From assembly GCA_017407125.1 (NCBI GenBank), contig JAFQXE010000043.1:1-64000 (forward strand): a stretch of DNA of 64,000 nt, in the 5' to 3' direction. Under the pieces are notes generated by a model. The model was not told the origin of the DNA. It saw nothing but the letters and a program-made list of their open reading frames with translations, and ran no database searches. Below, piece after piece: positions 18,206 through 26,063 of the stretch. The DNA is from Thermoguttaceae bacterium. GTDB lineage: Bacteria; Planctomycetota; Planctomycetia; Pirellulales; Thermoguttaceae. A program made the position numbers and the translations under genes. Each line of letters begins with the position of its first letter. Within the stretch, counting starts at the first letter, position 1.

Positions 18206-18955
18206 ATGATGAACAATTCCGAGTTCCCTTACTATCGCAGAATTACAGCCGCCTATATTCGCGGCTTGGCGGTCAATGCAAATCAGAACAACGGCTCGAT
18301 TTCGTCTCTCGACTCTGATCTCAACGGCCTCCCGTTTGCTTTGCCGGAAAACCTGAGCGTTCCTGACTTGAACGACCTGTCAGAAGAAGAGCAAAACGAG
18401 ATCATTCGAATCGGGATTGACAATAAACTGAAGCTGTATCGATTCAAAAACACTCATGACAATTTAGGACGCATTGTCTGCGTCATGGGTTTTCTCAAAT
18501 CAGTGCAAATGGAATCCGTTTTGGATATCGGAACAGGACGCGGCGTTTTCCTGTGGCCGTTTATCAATGCGTTTCCATACATTCCCATCACGGCGGTTGA
18601 CATGCTGGACTATCGCGTCGAGCTATACAAAACGGTTCAGCAGGGGGGAATCGAAACGCTGTCGGGAATTCAGGGCGACATTTGCGCTCTCGACGTTCCA
18701 GACAAATCGTACGACATCGTATCAATGCTTGAGGTTTTGGAACACATTCCCGACGTTGCAACTGCTGTAAAATCCGCCGTCCGAATTGCCCGAAAGTTTA
18801 TCGTCGTTTCCGTCCCTTCCAAACCAGACGACAACCCGGATCACATTCATTTGCTCACTAAAGAAATATTGCAAACGCTGTTTAATGACGCAGGCTGCAA
18901 AAAGCTTAAATTTGACGAGGTCAACAATCATCGGATTCTTTTTGCAATGCTTTAA
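18206..18955 (+). CDS. Class I SAM-dependent methyltransferase
   Basis: This 249-residue protein has a Rossmann methyltransferase core. Motif I VLDIGTGRGVF is near residues 108-118, an acidic residue at the end of strand 2 is in TAVDML, and the strand-4 region is YDIVSMLEVLEHIPD. The EVLEH sequence fits the general UbiG-like pattern. It also reads as ExxEH, the metal-binding pattern of the RNA 3'-terminal 2'-O-methyltransferase Hen1, and a later PDHIHLL supplies candidate His ligands. Because it sits 9 nt before an RNA ligase and an end-healing enzyme, an RNA substrate is plausible but not shown. The first 95 residues are family-unknown. Confidence 0.75.
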   Translation: MMNNSEFPYYRRITAAYIRGLAVNANQNNGSISSLDSDLNGLPFALPENLSVPDLNDLSEEEQNEIIRIGIDNKLKLYRFKNTHDNLGRIVCVMGFLKSVQMESVLDIGTGRGVFLWPFINAFPYIPITAVDMLDYRVELYKTVQQGGIETLSGIQGDICALDVPDKSYDIVSMLEVLEHIPDVATAVKSAVRIARKFIVVSVPSKPDDNPDHIHLLTKEILQTLFNDAGCKKLKFDEVNNHRILFAML

Positions 18956-18964
18956 GAAAACATC

Positions 18965-19801
18965 ATGACAGAATATAAAATCATTAAATATCCTCGAACG
19001 CCGCATTTAGAGGGGTCGCGACTACAGCCCGGCGACGAAGACGTGTCACAAGTCGCGTTTTCGGAAATTGTCGGCAAGACGCTGGCGGTTGAAGAGAAAT
19101 GCGACGGCGCCAATTCCGCCATTTCCTTTGACTCCAACGGGGAATTGCTCCTTCAAAGCCGCGGGCATTATCTGACCGGCGGATATCGCGAACGGCATTA
19201 CAATTTGCTCAAGCAATGGGCGAGCGTTCATCAGCAGTCGTTTTATAAAGTACTCGGCTCCCGATATATCATGTACGGCGAATGGATGTACGCAAAGCAT
19301 TCCATTTTTTACGACTTCCTGACGCATTATTTTCAGGAGTTCGACATATTGGATCGTGAAACCGGAGCGTTTCTCGACACGCCAAGCCGTCATCAAATGC
19401 TGGCGGACTTGCCGGTTGTTTCGGTTCCCGTAATACGTCGAAAGACGTTTCAAAAGAAGGAAGAACTCCTGAGCTTGATTGGACATTCGGTTTACATCAC
19501 AGACAACCATATTGAAAACCTAGAGCGTTACTGTAACGAAAACGGTCTGGATGCATATACCATCTGTGGGGAAACCGATCGTTCCACAACGATGGAGGGG
19601 TTGTATATCAAAGTTGAAGAAAACGGTCAGGTTACAGACCGTTTGAAATTTGTTCGACCGTCGTTTCTTCAAACCATTTTGGAATCGCAGACGCATTGGC
19701 TGGATCGCCCGATCGTCCCGAATCAATTGCGTTTTCCGTTAGAGGAAATCTACGCTCCAACGTTGCCTGTTACAAAACATGAAGGACAATATGATCAATA
19801 A
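18965..19801 (+). CDS. ATP-dependent RNA ligase
   Basis: This 278-residue protein has a covalent nucleotidyltransferase motif set. Motif I KCDGAN has the AMP-accepting Lys at residue 45. A motif Ia-like QSRGHYL, motif III YGEWMYAKHSIFYD, motif IV EGLYIKVE and motif V LKFVRPSF follow. It belongs to the broad RNA ligase family that seals 5'-phosphate to 3'-hydroxyl RNA ends. No C-terminal OB domain is obvious, consistent with its short length. It begins 9 nt after the methyltransferase and overlaps the end-healing gene by 11 nt. The pair therefore probably works as heal-then-seal RNA repair. Confidence 0.85.
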   Translation: MTEYKIIKYPRTPHLEGSRLQPGDEDVSQVAFSEIVGKTLAVEEKCDGANSAISFDSNGELLLQSRGHYLTGGYRERHYNLLKQWASVHQQSFYKVLGSRYIMYGEWMYAKHSIFYDFLTHYFQEFDILDRETGAFLDTPSRHQMLADLPVVSVPVIRRKTFQKKEELLSLIGHSVYITDNHIENLERYCNENGLDAYTICGETDRSTTMEGLYIKVEENGQVTDRLKFVRPSFLQTILESQTHWLDRPIVPNQLRFPLEEIYAPTLPVTKHEGQYDQ

Positions 19802-20951
19802 CATTCCCATTCCGCAACCCGGACAAGAGATTGACTGGCAAGCTATAGAGCAGTCTTCGCTTCAGCCGAATATTAAACTCATGTCCCAGACCCCGCAAAA
19901 TCCACTCTGGCACGCAGAAGGCGACGTCTGGACGCATACAAAGCTGGTTTGTCAGGCTTTAATTGAACTGGAATCGTGGCAACGTCAGACAGACGAATTG
20001 CGAGAGATTCTGTTTTGGGCGGCGCTGCTGCATGACATTGGAAAACCATCGACAACCGCGTTGGGCGACGACGGTCAGCTGCACTCAAAGACCCATAATC
20101 GCGTTGGAGCCAAAATGGCGAGAAATATTTTATGGCGCGATTTCGATCTGGCGGGAACGAATGAAAAAATCCAGTTTCGAGAAACGATTTGCTCTCTTAT
20201 TCGGTTTCATTCCGCGCCGCCGCATATTGTAGACGTCGACAACCCTGTTTACAGCGTAGTTCGCATTTCGACTGACGGGCTGGAACTCCCGAAGTTCAAC
20301 AACCGTCTGCTGTCGATTCTTGTCGAAGCGGATATGCGGGGGCGGAAGGCGGATAATATTCAGGAATCAATTGAAAAGGTTGCTGTTTTTGTCGATTTCG
20401 CCGAGGAAAGCGGCTGTCTGGATAATCCGTATCCCTTTGAAAACGACTATTCCCGATTTAAATATTTTCACGATAAACTAAACTATCCGGGAGTAAATTT
20501 ATACGATTCCACATGGGGAGAAGTGATTGTTCTTTCCGCCTTGCCGGGAACGGGAAAGGACGAATACTGTAACAGAGTTCTTTCAGGTTTACCGACGGTA
20601 TCTATCGACGACGTTCGAGAAGATTTGAATGGCGATCCAACAGACAATCAGGGCGCGTTTGTCAACGAAGCCCGCGACAGAGCAAAAGTATTCTTGCGGC
20701 AGAAAACGCCGTTTGTCTGGAATGCGACCAACATTTCTACCTTTACTCGCAAACCGATTATTGATTTGATTGCCAACTATGGCGCGTCGGTTAAAATCGT
20801 CTATTTGGAAACCAATTGGGAAGAACAGCTCCGGCGCAACGCGAATCGAGAAAAAGCGGTTCCAGTTAACGTGATTGAACATCTTCTTGAAAAAATGGAA
20901 ATGCCGTCGTCCCGAGATGCGGAAAAAGTCGAATGGATTGCATGGAATTGA
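19791..20951 (+). CDS. HD-Pnk: HD phosphoesterase fused to polynucleotide kinase
   Basis: This 386-residue two-domain enzyme carries an N-terminal HD domain (HAEGDVWTH at 41-49, HD at 81-82 in LLHDIGKPS, His at 102 and 140). It also has a C-terminal P-loop kinase with LPGTGKDEY (about residues 251-259). The same fusion, HD-Pnk, is known from Runella slithyformis, where the HD part removes 2',3'-cyclic or 3' phosphate and the kinase part phosphorylates 5'-OH ends. Substrate-side motifs such as SIDDVRED and WNATNIS are consistent with a Pnk lid and acceptor region. It overlaps the ligase gene. ATG 19791 has AAGGA close upstream; an ATG at 19779 is an alternative start. Confidence 0.88.
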   Translation: MINNIPIPQPGQEIDWQAIEQSSLQPNIKLMSQTPQNPLWHAEGDVWTHTKLVCQALIELESWQRQTDELREILFWAALLHDIGKPSTTALGDDGQLHSKTHNRVGAKMARNILWRDFDLAGTNEKIQFRETICSLIRFHSAPPHIVDVDNPVYSVVRISTDGLELPKFNNRLLSILVEADMRGRKADNIQESIEKVAVFVDFAEESGCLDNPYPFENDYSRFKYFHDKLNYPGVNLYDSTWGEVIVLSALPGTGKDEYCNRVLSGLPTVSIDDVREDLNGDPTDNQGAFVNEARDRAKVFLRQKTPFVWNATNISTFTRKPIIDLIANYGASVKIVYLETNWEEQLRRNANREKAVPVNVIEHLLEKMEMPSSRDAEKVEWIAWN

Positions 20952-20966
20952 CCCGTATAAAAACAA

Positions 20967-21003
20967 GGCTCGTCTGACCAATACGTCTGACGAGCCGTTT
21001 TTT
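20967..21003. terminator. Bidirectional intrinsic terminator between convergent RNA-repair genes
   Basis: The stem GGCTCGTC pairs with GACGAGCC around a 14-nt loop. A T-run follows on the plus strand (GTTTTTTG), and on the minus strand the stem is followed by TTGTTTTTA. It serves both HD-Pnk (plus) and the second RNA ligase (minus). Confidence 0.75.
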
Positions 21004-21028
21004 GTTCTCAATGTCGGAGCAGCACAAC

Positions 21029-22132
21029 TCAATCCTTCTGCTTTAACAGATATCGATTGCTAATTACCTTGAAGCTGATAAACGGTTTGTCGTCTACCGA
21101 TTTGAAAACGACGCCTTCTCGCTCGTGTCCTCGTGCGGTTTTTCCTTCTGCAAATGCAAGGATCGCTTCCATTGTAGTAAGCTCGTCAAAAACCTTCATA
21201 GCCCGATTTATCACAGGAACGTACGGTATGCCCATCTGCAGCGACAAGTTCTGAGCTTCATTTGGGTTCAGGTATCGCTGATTGCTTATATCCCAGATCT
21301 TGAATACATGCCATTCCAGGTCAGTATATTTATCTCTGTTGTCATTTACGCCAGGCCCAACAAGTTCGCCCTGTAACGCAAATTCACTGGCAAACATTGC
21401 GTTTATCTGTTCAAGCTTGGCAGCCAAATCATACTTTTTTACTATCTGCCATTGCGTCGGGACGCCGTTCTCCCCTTCAGGCTTCAATCTCAAATTACGA
21501 GAGCATACTCCGAAGGGATTTTCAGGGTCAACAGTCCTGGACAAAAAAATGGTCATCGACGAACCGTCGTTCTTTTCTGTAACCTCGAAAACGCGGTCTT
21601 TCATCGTTTCAAAGTAATCACCGAGATTTTGTATGCGCTCTTCATCGGTCTTGGGGATAAACGCAGACGGGAATTTCCCCATTGCTTCAGCTGCAATCGA
21701 GCCGCCGCCAATCTCAGGTCTTAGAGCTTCAGCAATTTCATCATAATGTTCAACCTTTAAGAGCTCGGTAACGTCTTGTCCGTCTGTTACATCGCCGAGT
21801 TCCGGAAAATTCCCTGTTGGCATTAGAAGTCCTTGCGATATAACGCCTCTGAGCTTACAGGTTCTGATATGAATTCCTTCTTTAAGCGTCTGTCCTGATT
21901 TGGATACAAACTTCTTTAAACATCTATTTTTAAGAAACTCAAATCTTGAGTCGTCTGCTGGAAGATAGCTGTCAATTTCAAAGAATACAGCCAAATCGCC
22001 CGGCTTATATTCACCGCGCTGGGTAACGACATTCCATCCTTTACCCGTCATCCTGGCTACAGAAAGATTATCAGAATCCGGTATCGGATCACAGGACGCG
22101 ATTGTTACAATGCTTGCCAGTTTTCTTGACAT
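21029..22132 (-). CDS. RNA ligase, DraRnl/Rnl5 (DRB0094) family
   Basis: This 367-residue ligase has the N-terminal OB-like module typical of the Deinococcus radiodurans DraRnl family (SIVTIASCDPIPDSDNLSVA, then KPGDLAVFFEIDSYLP). The catalytic domain has motif I KNDGSS (Lys187), motif III LQGELVGPG and ending HVFKIWDI, motif IV EGVVFK and motif V SFKVIS. In DraRnl this type seals nicks with a 3'-OH RNA end in duplexes. AAAGGAG lies upstream of ATG 22132, one of the few clear Shine-Dalgarno sites here. It converges on HD-Pnk across a shared terminator and adds a second, distinct ligase to the repair cassette. Confidence 0.88.
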   Translation of the reverse strand: MSRKLASIVTIASCDPIPDSDNLSVARMTGKGWNVVTQRGEYKPGDLAVFFEIDSYLPADDSRFEFLKNRCLKKFVSKSGQTLKEGIHIRTCKLRGVISQGLLMPTGNFPELGDVTDGQDVTELLKVEHYDEIAEALRPEIGGGSIAAEAMGKFPSAFIPKTDEERIQNLGDYFETMKDRVFEVTEKNDGSSMTIFLSRTVDPENPFGVCSRNLRLKPEGENGVPTQWQIVKKYDLAAKLEQINAMFASEFALQGELVGPGVNDNRDKYTDLEWHVFKIWDISNQRYLNPNEAQNLSLQMGIPYVPVINRAMKVFDELTTMEAILAFAEGKTARGHEREGVVFKSVDDKPFISFKVISNRYLLKQKD

Positions 22133-22176
22133 TTGATTTCTCCTTTAGATTGTTATTTTCCCAGATTATTAAAAGA

Positions 22177-22218
22177 AAGCAGGAGCGCTTCGCCTTCGGC
22201 GAATTAAAACTCCTGCTT
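22177..22218 (-). terminator. Intrinsic terminator of ilvA with a nested hairpin
   Basis: AAGCAGGAG (22177-22185) pairs with CTCCTGCTT (22210-22218) and encloses the smaller hairpin TTCGCC-ttc-GGCGAA. On the minus strand the stem is followed by TTTCTTTTAAT. The inner core recurs in other intergenic hairpins (46707, 57211). Confidence 0.65.
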
Positions 22219-22274
22219 GTTCCCTATTGCCAAATGTCTTCTCTTTACGCAACTCAAGAAAGAGAATATGCATA

Positions 22275-23468
22275 TTAGCAGATTTTGTATCCCGCTGCAG
22301 TCAGGGCGCTGCGGATTTCCGAGAAGTGATCGAAGTTTCTCGTTTCCATGACGATTCGCAAATAGCAGCCGTTGACGTCCGCCGTTTCTGAAGAGCGTTC
22401 ATGGTGAATTGAAACGACGTTGCCGCCCATTCTGGCAATAATCGACGCGACGCCTTCCAGCTGACCGGGCTTGTCAATCAGTTCGATTTGCATCGCGCCG
22501 TAACGTCCGGTTTTCATCAAACCGCGGGTGATAATTCGCGACAGGATTGTAACGTCGATGTTTCCGCCGGAAACCAGACAGACCGTCTTTTTCCCCTTGA
22601 TGGGAATTCTGTTGAACATGGCGGCGGCAACTGGAGCTGCGCCGGCGCCTTCGGCAATGAGCTTCTGATTTTCGATCATCGCCAAAATCGCAGAAGAGAT
22701 TTCGTCGTCTGTTACTGTTACAATGTCGTCTGCATACTGCTTGCAGAATTCAAAAGTCAGAGTCCCCGGCTGTTTGACCGCGATGCCGTCTGCAATGGTC
22801 GAGACGCTGTCCAGACGTTCAATGTGGGCGTCGTGAACCGAATTGACCATGCTGGCGGCGCCGGTCGCCTGAACGCCGTAAATCTTGACTTCCGGACGCA
22901 GATTTTTAATGACGTACGCAACGCCGGAGAGGAGTCCGCCTCCGCCGACGGCTGTTACAACCGCCTCGACGTCCGGCATTTGATTCAGGATTTCCAAACC
23001 CAGCGTGCCCTGCCCTGCGATAACCTGCTCGTCGTCAAACGGGTGAATAAACGTGTATTGGAATTCGTCGCGAAGCTGAAGGGCTTTCTCGTAGGCGTCG
23101 TCGTATGCGCCTGTTACCATGCAGATTTCCGCCCCGTAAGCGCGGGTCGCCTCGACTTTGGAAATGGGAGCGCAGTCCGGCAAACAAATAACCGACTTTG
23201 TTCCGGAACGAGTCGCCGCCAGCGCAACGCCCTGAGCGTGGTTTCCAGCAGAGCACGCAATCACGCCGCGGGCTTTTTCTTCAGCGCTGAGCTGAGAAAT
23301 CTTGTAGTACGAACCTCGAACCTTGAACGACCCGGTAATCTGGAGGTTTTCCGGTTTGAGGTAAATGTCGCTTTCCGGATTGAGCTTCGGAGCGCGAATG
23401 AGTTCCGTCGAACGAAGGACGTCTTTAAGTACGTACGATGCGCGGTATACGCTGTCTAGTGATAACAT
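22275..23468 (-). CDS. ilvA: Threonine ammonia-lyase with C-terminal ACT domain
   Basis: This 397-residue PLP enzyme deaminates threonine to 2-oxobutanoate, the first committed step of isoleucine synthesis. The PLP lysine is K49 in TGSFKVRG. The substrate loop is SAGNHAQG and the phosphate-binding Gly-rich loop is VGGGGLLSG (about 173-181). An ACT regulatory domain occupies roughly residues 325-397 (IELIDKPGQLEGVASIIARM). The length suits the shorter IlvA/TdcB type with one ACT domain. It is a stand-alone gene with its own terminator. It marks the return to core genes after the island. Confidence 0.92.
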   Translation of the reverse strand: MLSLDSVYRASYVLKDVLRSTELIRAPKLNPESDIYLKPENLQITGSFKVRGSYYKISQLSAEEKARGVIACSAGNHAQGVALAATRSGTKSVICLPDCAPISKVEATRAYGAEICMVTGAYDDAYEKALQLRDEFQYTFIHPFDDEQVIAGQGTLGLEILNQMPDVEAVVTAVGGGGLLSGVAYVIKNLRPEVKIYGVQATGAASMVNSVHDAHIERLDSVSTIADGIAVKQPGTLTFEFCKQYADDIVTVTDDEISSAILAMIENQKLIAEGAGAAPVAAAMFNRIPIKGKKTVCLVSGGNIDVTILSRIITRGLMKTGRYGAMQIELIDKPGQLEGVASIIARMGGNVVSIHHERSSETADVNGCYLRIVMETRNFDHFSEIRSALTAAGYKIC

Positions 23469-23496
23469 GATAATCGGTGGGTTAGGGGGTTATAAG

Positions 23497-23578
23497 AGTT
23501 AGGAATTAGGAGTGAGGAGTGAGGAGTTATTGTCGCGAATACGCGACAAACTACTGCCTATTGCCTACTGCCTAATTT
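23497..23578. repeat. Heptad-repeat element overlapping the 3' end of the protease gene
   Basis: Tandem GAGTGAG-like heptads, a central GTCGCGAATACGCGAC hairpin, and tandem ACTGCCT/ATTGCCT heptads make up the element. The right arm supplies the last codons of the minus-strand metalloprotease gene (stop at 23558-23560), so its C-terminal residues LGSRQ are encoded by repeat sequence. Confidence 0.7.
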
Positions 23579-25696
23579 CTCGTCAACTTTCTTTTGAATG
23601 TCTTTCATGATTCTGTCGGGCTTTTTGAGGTTGGGTTTGTATCCCTTAACGTCCGGAATCCATTTTCCAACGTCGAACGATTGAGCAACGGAATTGAGGT
23701 CCAGCTTGCCCTCAAGCAATCGCTGAGCGAACGCGCAGCCCGCCATGTCGGCGGCGAGGTCGCCAACGTCGAAGGCGTTGCCGGGCGTGGATTCGTCTTT
23801 GAGTTCCTTTATCAAACCTGCCTGTCGGGCGGCGTCCGGCGACATCAGACCCGACAGCGCGGCGGAAACGCCAAAATGCTGAGACCAGTCTGAACGGTTG
23901 TTGATGCTGGACTGTTGAATCAATTCGTCACGTCTAAGCTGAAGTTCGTACGAGTCCATCTTCTTAACACGGTCGCCGACAATCGGCAGAACTTTCATTG
24001 AATTGGACGCATCCATCGCCATTCCAATCGCAACCAGGAACGCGCGAACGCGGTGCTTTTCCGGCAATTTCGTCGCAGCCGACGCCCCGGAACGAATTAT
24101 ATGGTTGACGTACTCGTTGCTGTTCGGGTCAAGCGTTTGCCCTTCCATGCCGTTGAGGATTTCCTGACTGACGTATCGAACCGCCTTGTTGACCGACATT
24201 GTCTCGGACGGAACGATTGCCGCGTCTGAGGACTCCTCCGGCTGCGAGGTTTGAGCGTCCTCGTCTTCGCTCTTTGGCGGATTATTCACAGCTACATTCG
24301 CGCTGTTATCCTCCGGCGTTTCGGTTCTCGGTTCCGGCGTTACGTTTTTATTCTCGTTATCTTCATTCCGCGGCGGCGGGGTTTGAGCCACCTCAACCTC
24401 GTTGTTTTGTTCCGGCTTTGCAGGCTGCGGTTCAGGCGCAGTCGTTTGCGGCGGCGTTGTATTCTCTGCAACTTCCGATTTCGGCTTTTCGTTCATTTCC
24501 GGAATGGTTGAGGCGTAGGCGTCCAAGTCGTCTGGCATGGTCAAAACCGGTTTGACAACGCCCAAAGCGCGGCGAATCTGCTCACGCCGGACCTTTTCCT
24601 GCTGAGCTACGACCATTAGAAGTTTTCCAATGGACGCGGCGTTGGAGTCGGTATGGGGAATTTGACTCATAAACGAGTAAATCTGGATAAACTCTTCAAT
24701 CCGCTGATCCGACATGTTCATCAACCCGTTTTTGCGATTCGCCCAAACGTCAGCCCAAAGGTTGATTAAAAGCGCGTTTATTGGATTAAACGTTTTGACG
24801 AAAGCGGCGCGGCGGGACTGACGCTCCGCCAGAGTCGGGTTCATGTAACAGTGCGGATCAGGATTGTGAACCGCGCCCAGCCAATGACCCAACTCGTGAA
24901 TGAGGGCTTCCACCCGTTCGTTTTCAGAAAACTGCGGGGCAAACTCCCGAATCAAAATGTGCGTATGGAACGGCTGACGCGTCATGCCGATATGGTCTAC
25001 CCCCGGCTGAACGCCGTACTGGCTGGTAAATCCAATTGCCAGCGCAGCCGGGTAAGCGGGAGCCATCAGTTCAAATTCTTTCATGGACGTTACAAAGTCG
25101 TGGATGTTGTCGTCGGACTTCCACTGTCCAACGCCCACGATTTTAAACCGCAGATGGCAAAGCCGCTCGTAAACCTCGTTGACCTTGTCAATTCTCTTTC
25201 GCAATCGCGGTTCCCAAACGCTCTGTTTGGAATACTCGTTGTCGTCAACGTAGATTTTAACCGGGACTTCGATAATCTTCATTCCCAAGGGCGAATACGT
25301 AACCGAGCTGTTGAGAACCGGCGCGGGGTTTTCATCCATGCGAAACGCCCCGACCGGATTGCCGGTAATGGGCAGCTTCTGGAAAAACATATTTCCTTCC
25401 GGAGACGTCCCAAAAAAGTAAACGGACTGCGGCTCCAGAGGAACTTGCTGATTCCGTTGTCCGTCGTTGAACGCCAAAGCCGACTGATCGTCGAAAAAGA
25501 ACGAGAACGCGTCGCCCGACGCCAGACGAACCGTCTGCTGCGGCTTGCCCTTTTGCGCCACGACAAACGCAACGCCCTTTTCCATCCGGTTGGAAATCAC
25601 CGCGACGTCCGCCTGCGCAGTCGCCATAAACACAAACAGCGCCGCTGGAATCAACAAACGGATAACGCCAGGATAAATCAGTCGTAGAGTTTTCAT
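23558..25696 (-). CDS. Secreted metzincin-like zinc protease with Pro/Glu-rich linker
   Basis: This 712-residue protein has a signal peptide (residues 1-29, ending TAQADV). Near residues 267-277, HELGHWLGAVH gives a full HExxHxxGxxH zinc site, and a downstream CYMNP is a plausible Met-turn, so it is a metzincin-type metallopeptidase. Residues about 395-505 form a low-complexity linker rich in Pro, Glu, Thr and Asn. A helical C-terminal domain of about 200 residues follows, which I do not recognise. Exported location is inferred from the signal peptide. The final residues derive from an intergenic heptad repeat, suggesting that the original stop was lost or moved. The next gene upstream is divergent. 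Confidence 0.75.
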   Translation of the reverse strand: MKTLRLIYPGVIRLLIPAALFVFMATAQADVAVISNRMEKGVAFVVAQKGKPQQTVRLASGDAFSFFFDDQSALAFNDGQRNQQVPLEPQSVYFFGTSPEGNMFFQKLPITGNPVGAFRMDENPAPVLNSSVTYSPLGMKIIEVPVKIYVDDNEYSKQSVWEPRLRKRIDKVNEVYERLCHLRFKIVGVGQWKSDDNIHDFVTSMKEFELMAPAYPAALAIGFTSQYGVQPGVDHIGMTRQPFHTHILIREFAPQFSENERVEALIHELGHWLGAVHNPDPHCYMNPTLAERQSRRAAFVKTFNPINALLINLWADVWANRKNGLMNMSDQRIEEFIQIYSFMSQIPHTDSNAASIGKLLMVVAQQEKVRREQIRRALGVVKPVLTMPDDLDAYASTIPEMNEKPKSEVAENTTPPQTTAPEPQPAKPEQNNEVEVAQTPPPRNEDNENKNVTPEPRTETPEDNSANVAVNNPPKSEDEDAQTSQPEESSDAAIVPSETMSVNKAVRYVSQEILNGMEGQTLDPNSNEYVNHIIRSGASAATKLPEKHRVRAFLVAIGMAMDASNSMKVLPIVGDRVKKMDSYELQLRRDELIQQSSINNRSDWSQHFGVSAALSGLMSPDAARQAGLIKELKDESTPGNAFDVGDLAADMAGCAFAQRLLEGKLDLNSVAQSFDVGKWIPDVKGYKPNLKKPDRIMKDIQKKVDEKLGSRQ

Positions 25697-25876
25697 GTAA
25701 TTATATAGGAAACAGTCGCCCGACGAAAGCAGTATTTAGCGCCCGCTTTTCGCCTTTTGATCTTTAATATTATTATATCATAGCTTTTATTTTCTAAAAC
25801 TCCCCCCGAATCGTCCAATATTTTGAGAAAATTTGCCGTTTTTCTTGAAAATCGCCCCTTCTCCCGCCTTGTCAAA

Positions 25877-25964
25877 AACCAATATTTCTGTTTTAATATA
25901 TTGTGAATATTGGTTAGTCGTTAAATTCAGACTCGGTAATCGTTAAAAAATTGACGTCTGTCAA
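25877..25964. promoter_or_regulatory. Two inverted repeats in the divergent promoter region
   Basis: AACCAATATT at 25877-25886 is exactly inverted at 25906-25915 (AATATTGGTT). TTGAC-gtct-GTCAA lies at 25951-25964. They sit in the 367-nt gap (25697-26063) between the divergent protease and transporter genes, which is otherwise AT-rich with no gene. They are candidate operators; the binding protein is unknown. Confidence 0.4.
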
Positions 25965-26063
25965 ATATTCGTTGGTTAAGACTTATTTTATCACTTTTTT
26001 TAGTCAGAATTTGGGCGTCTGTTGAGAGTTTAAGTTCCTTTTTCTGACGCTTGAGGAGTTCCT

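Noticed and set aside
22488..23459. 323-codon frame antisense to ilvA
   Set aside because: Shadow of a clear threonine ammonia-lyase.
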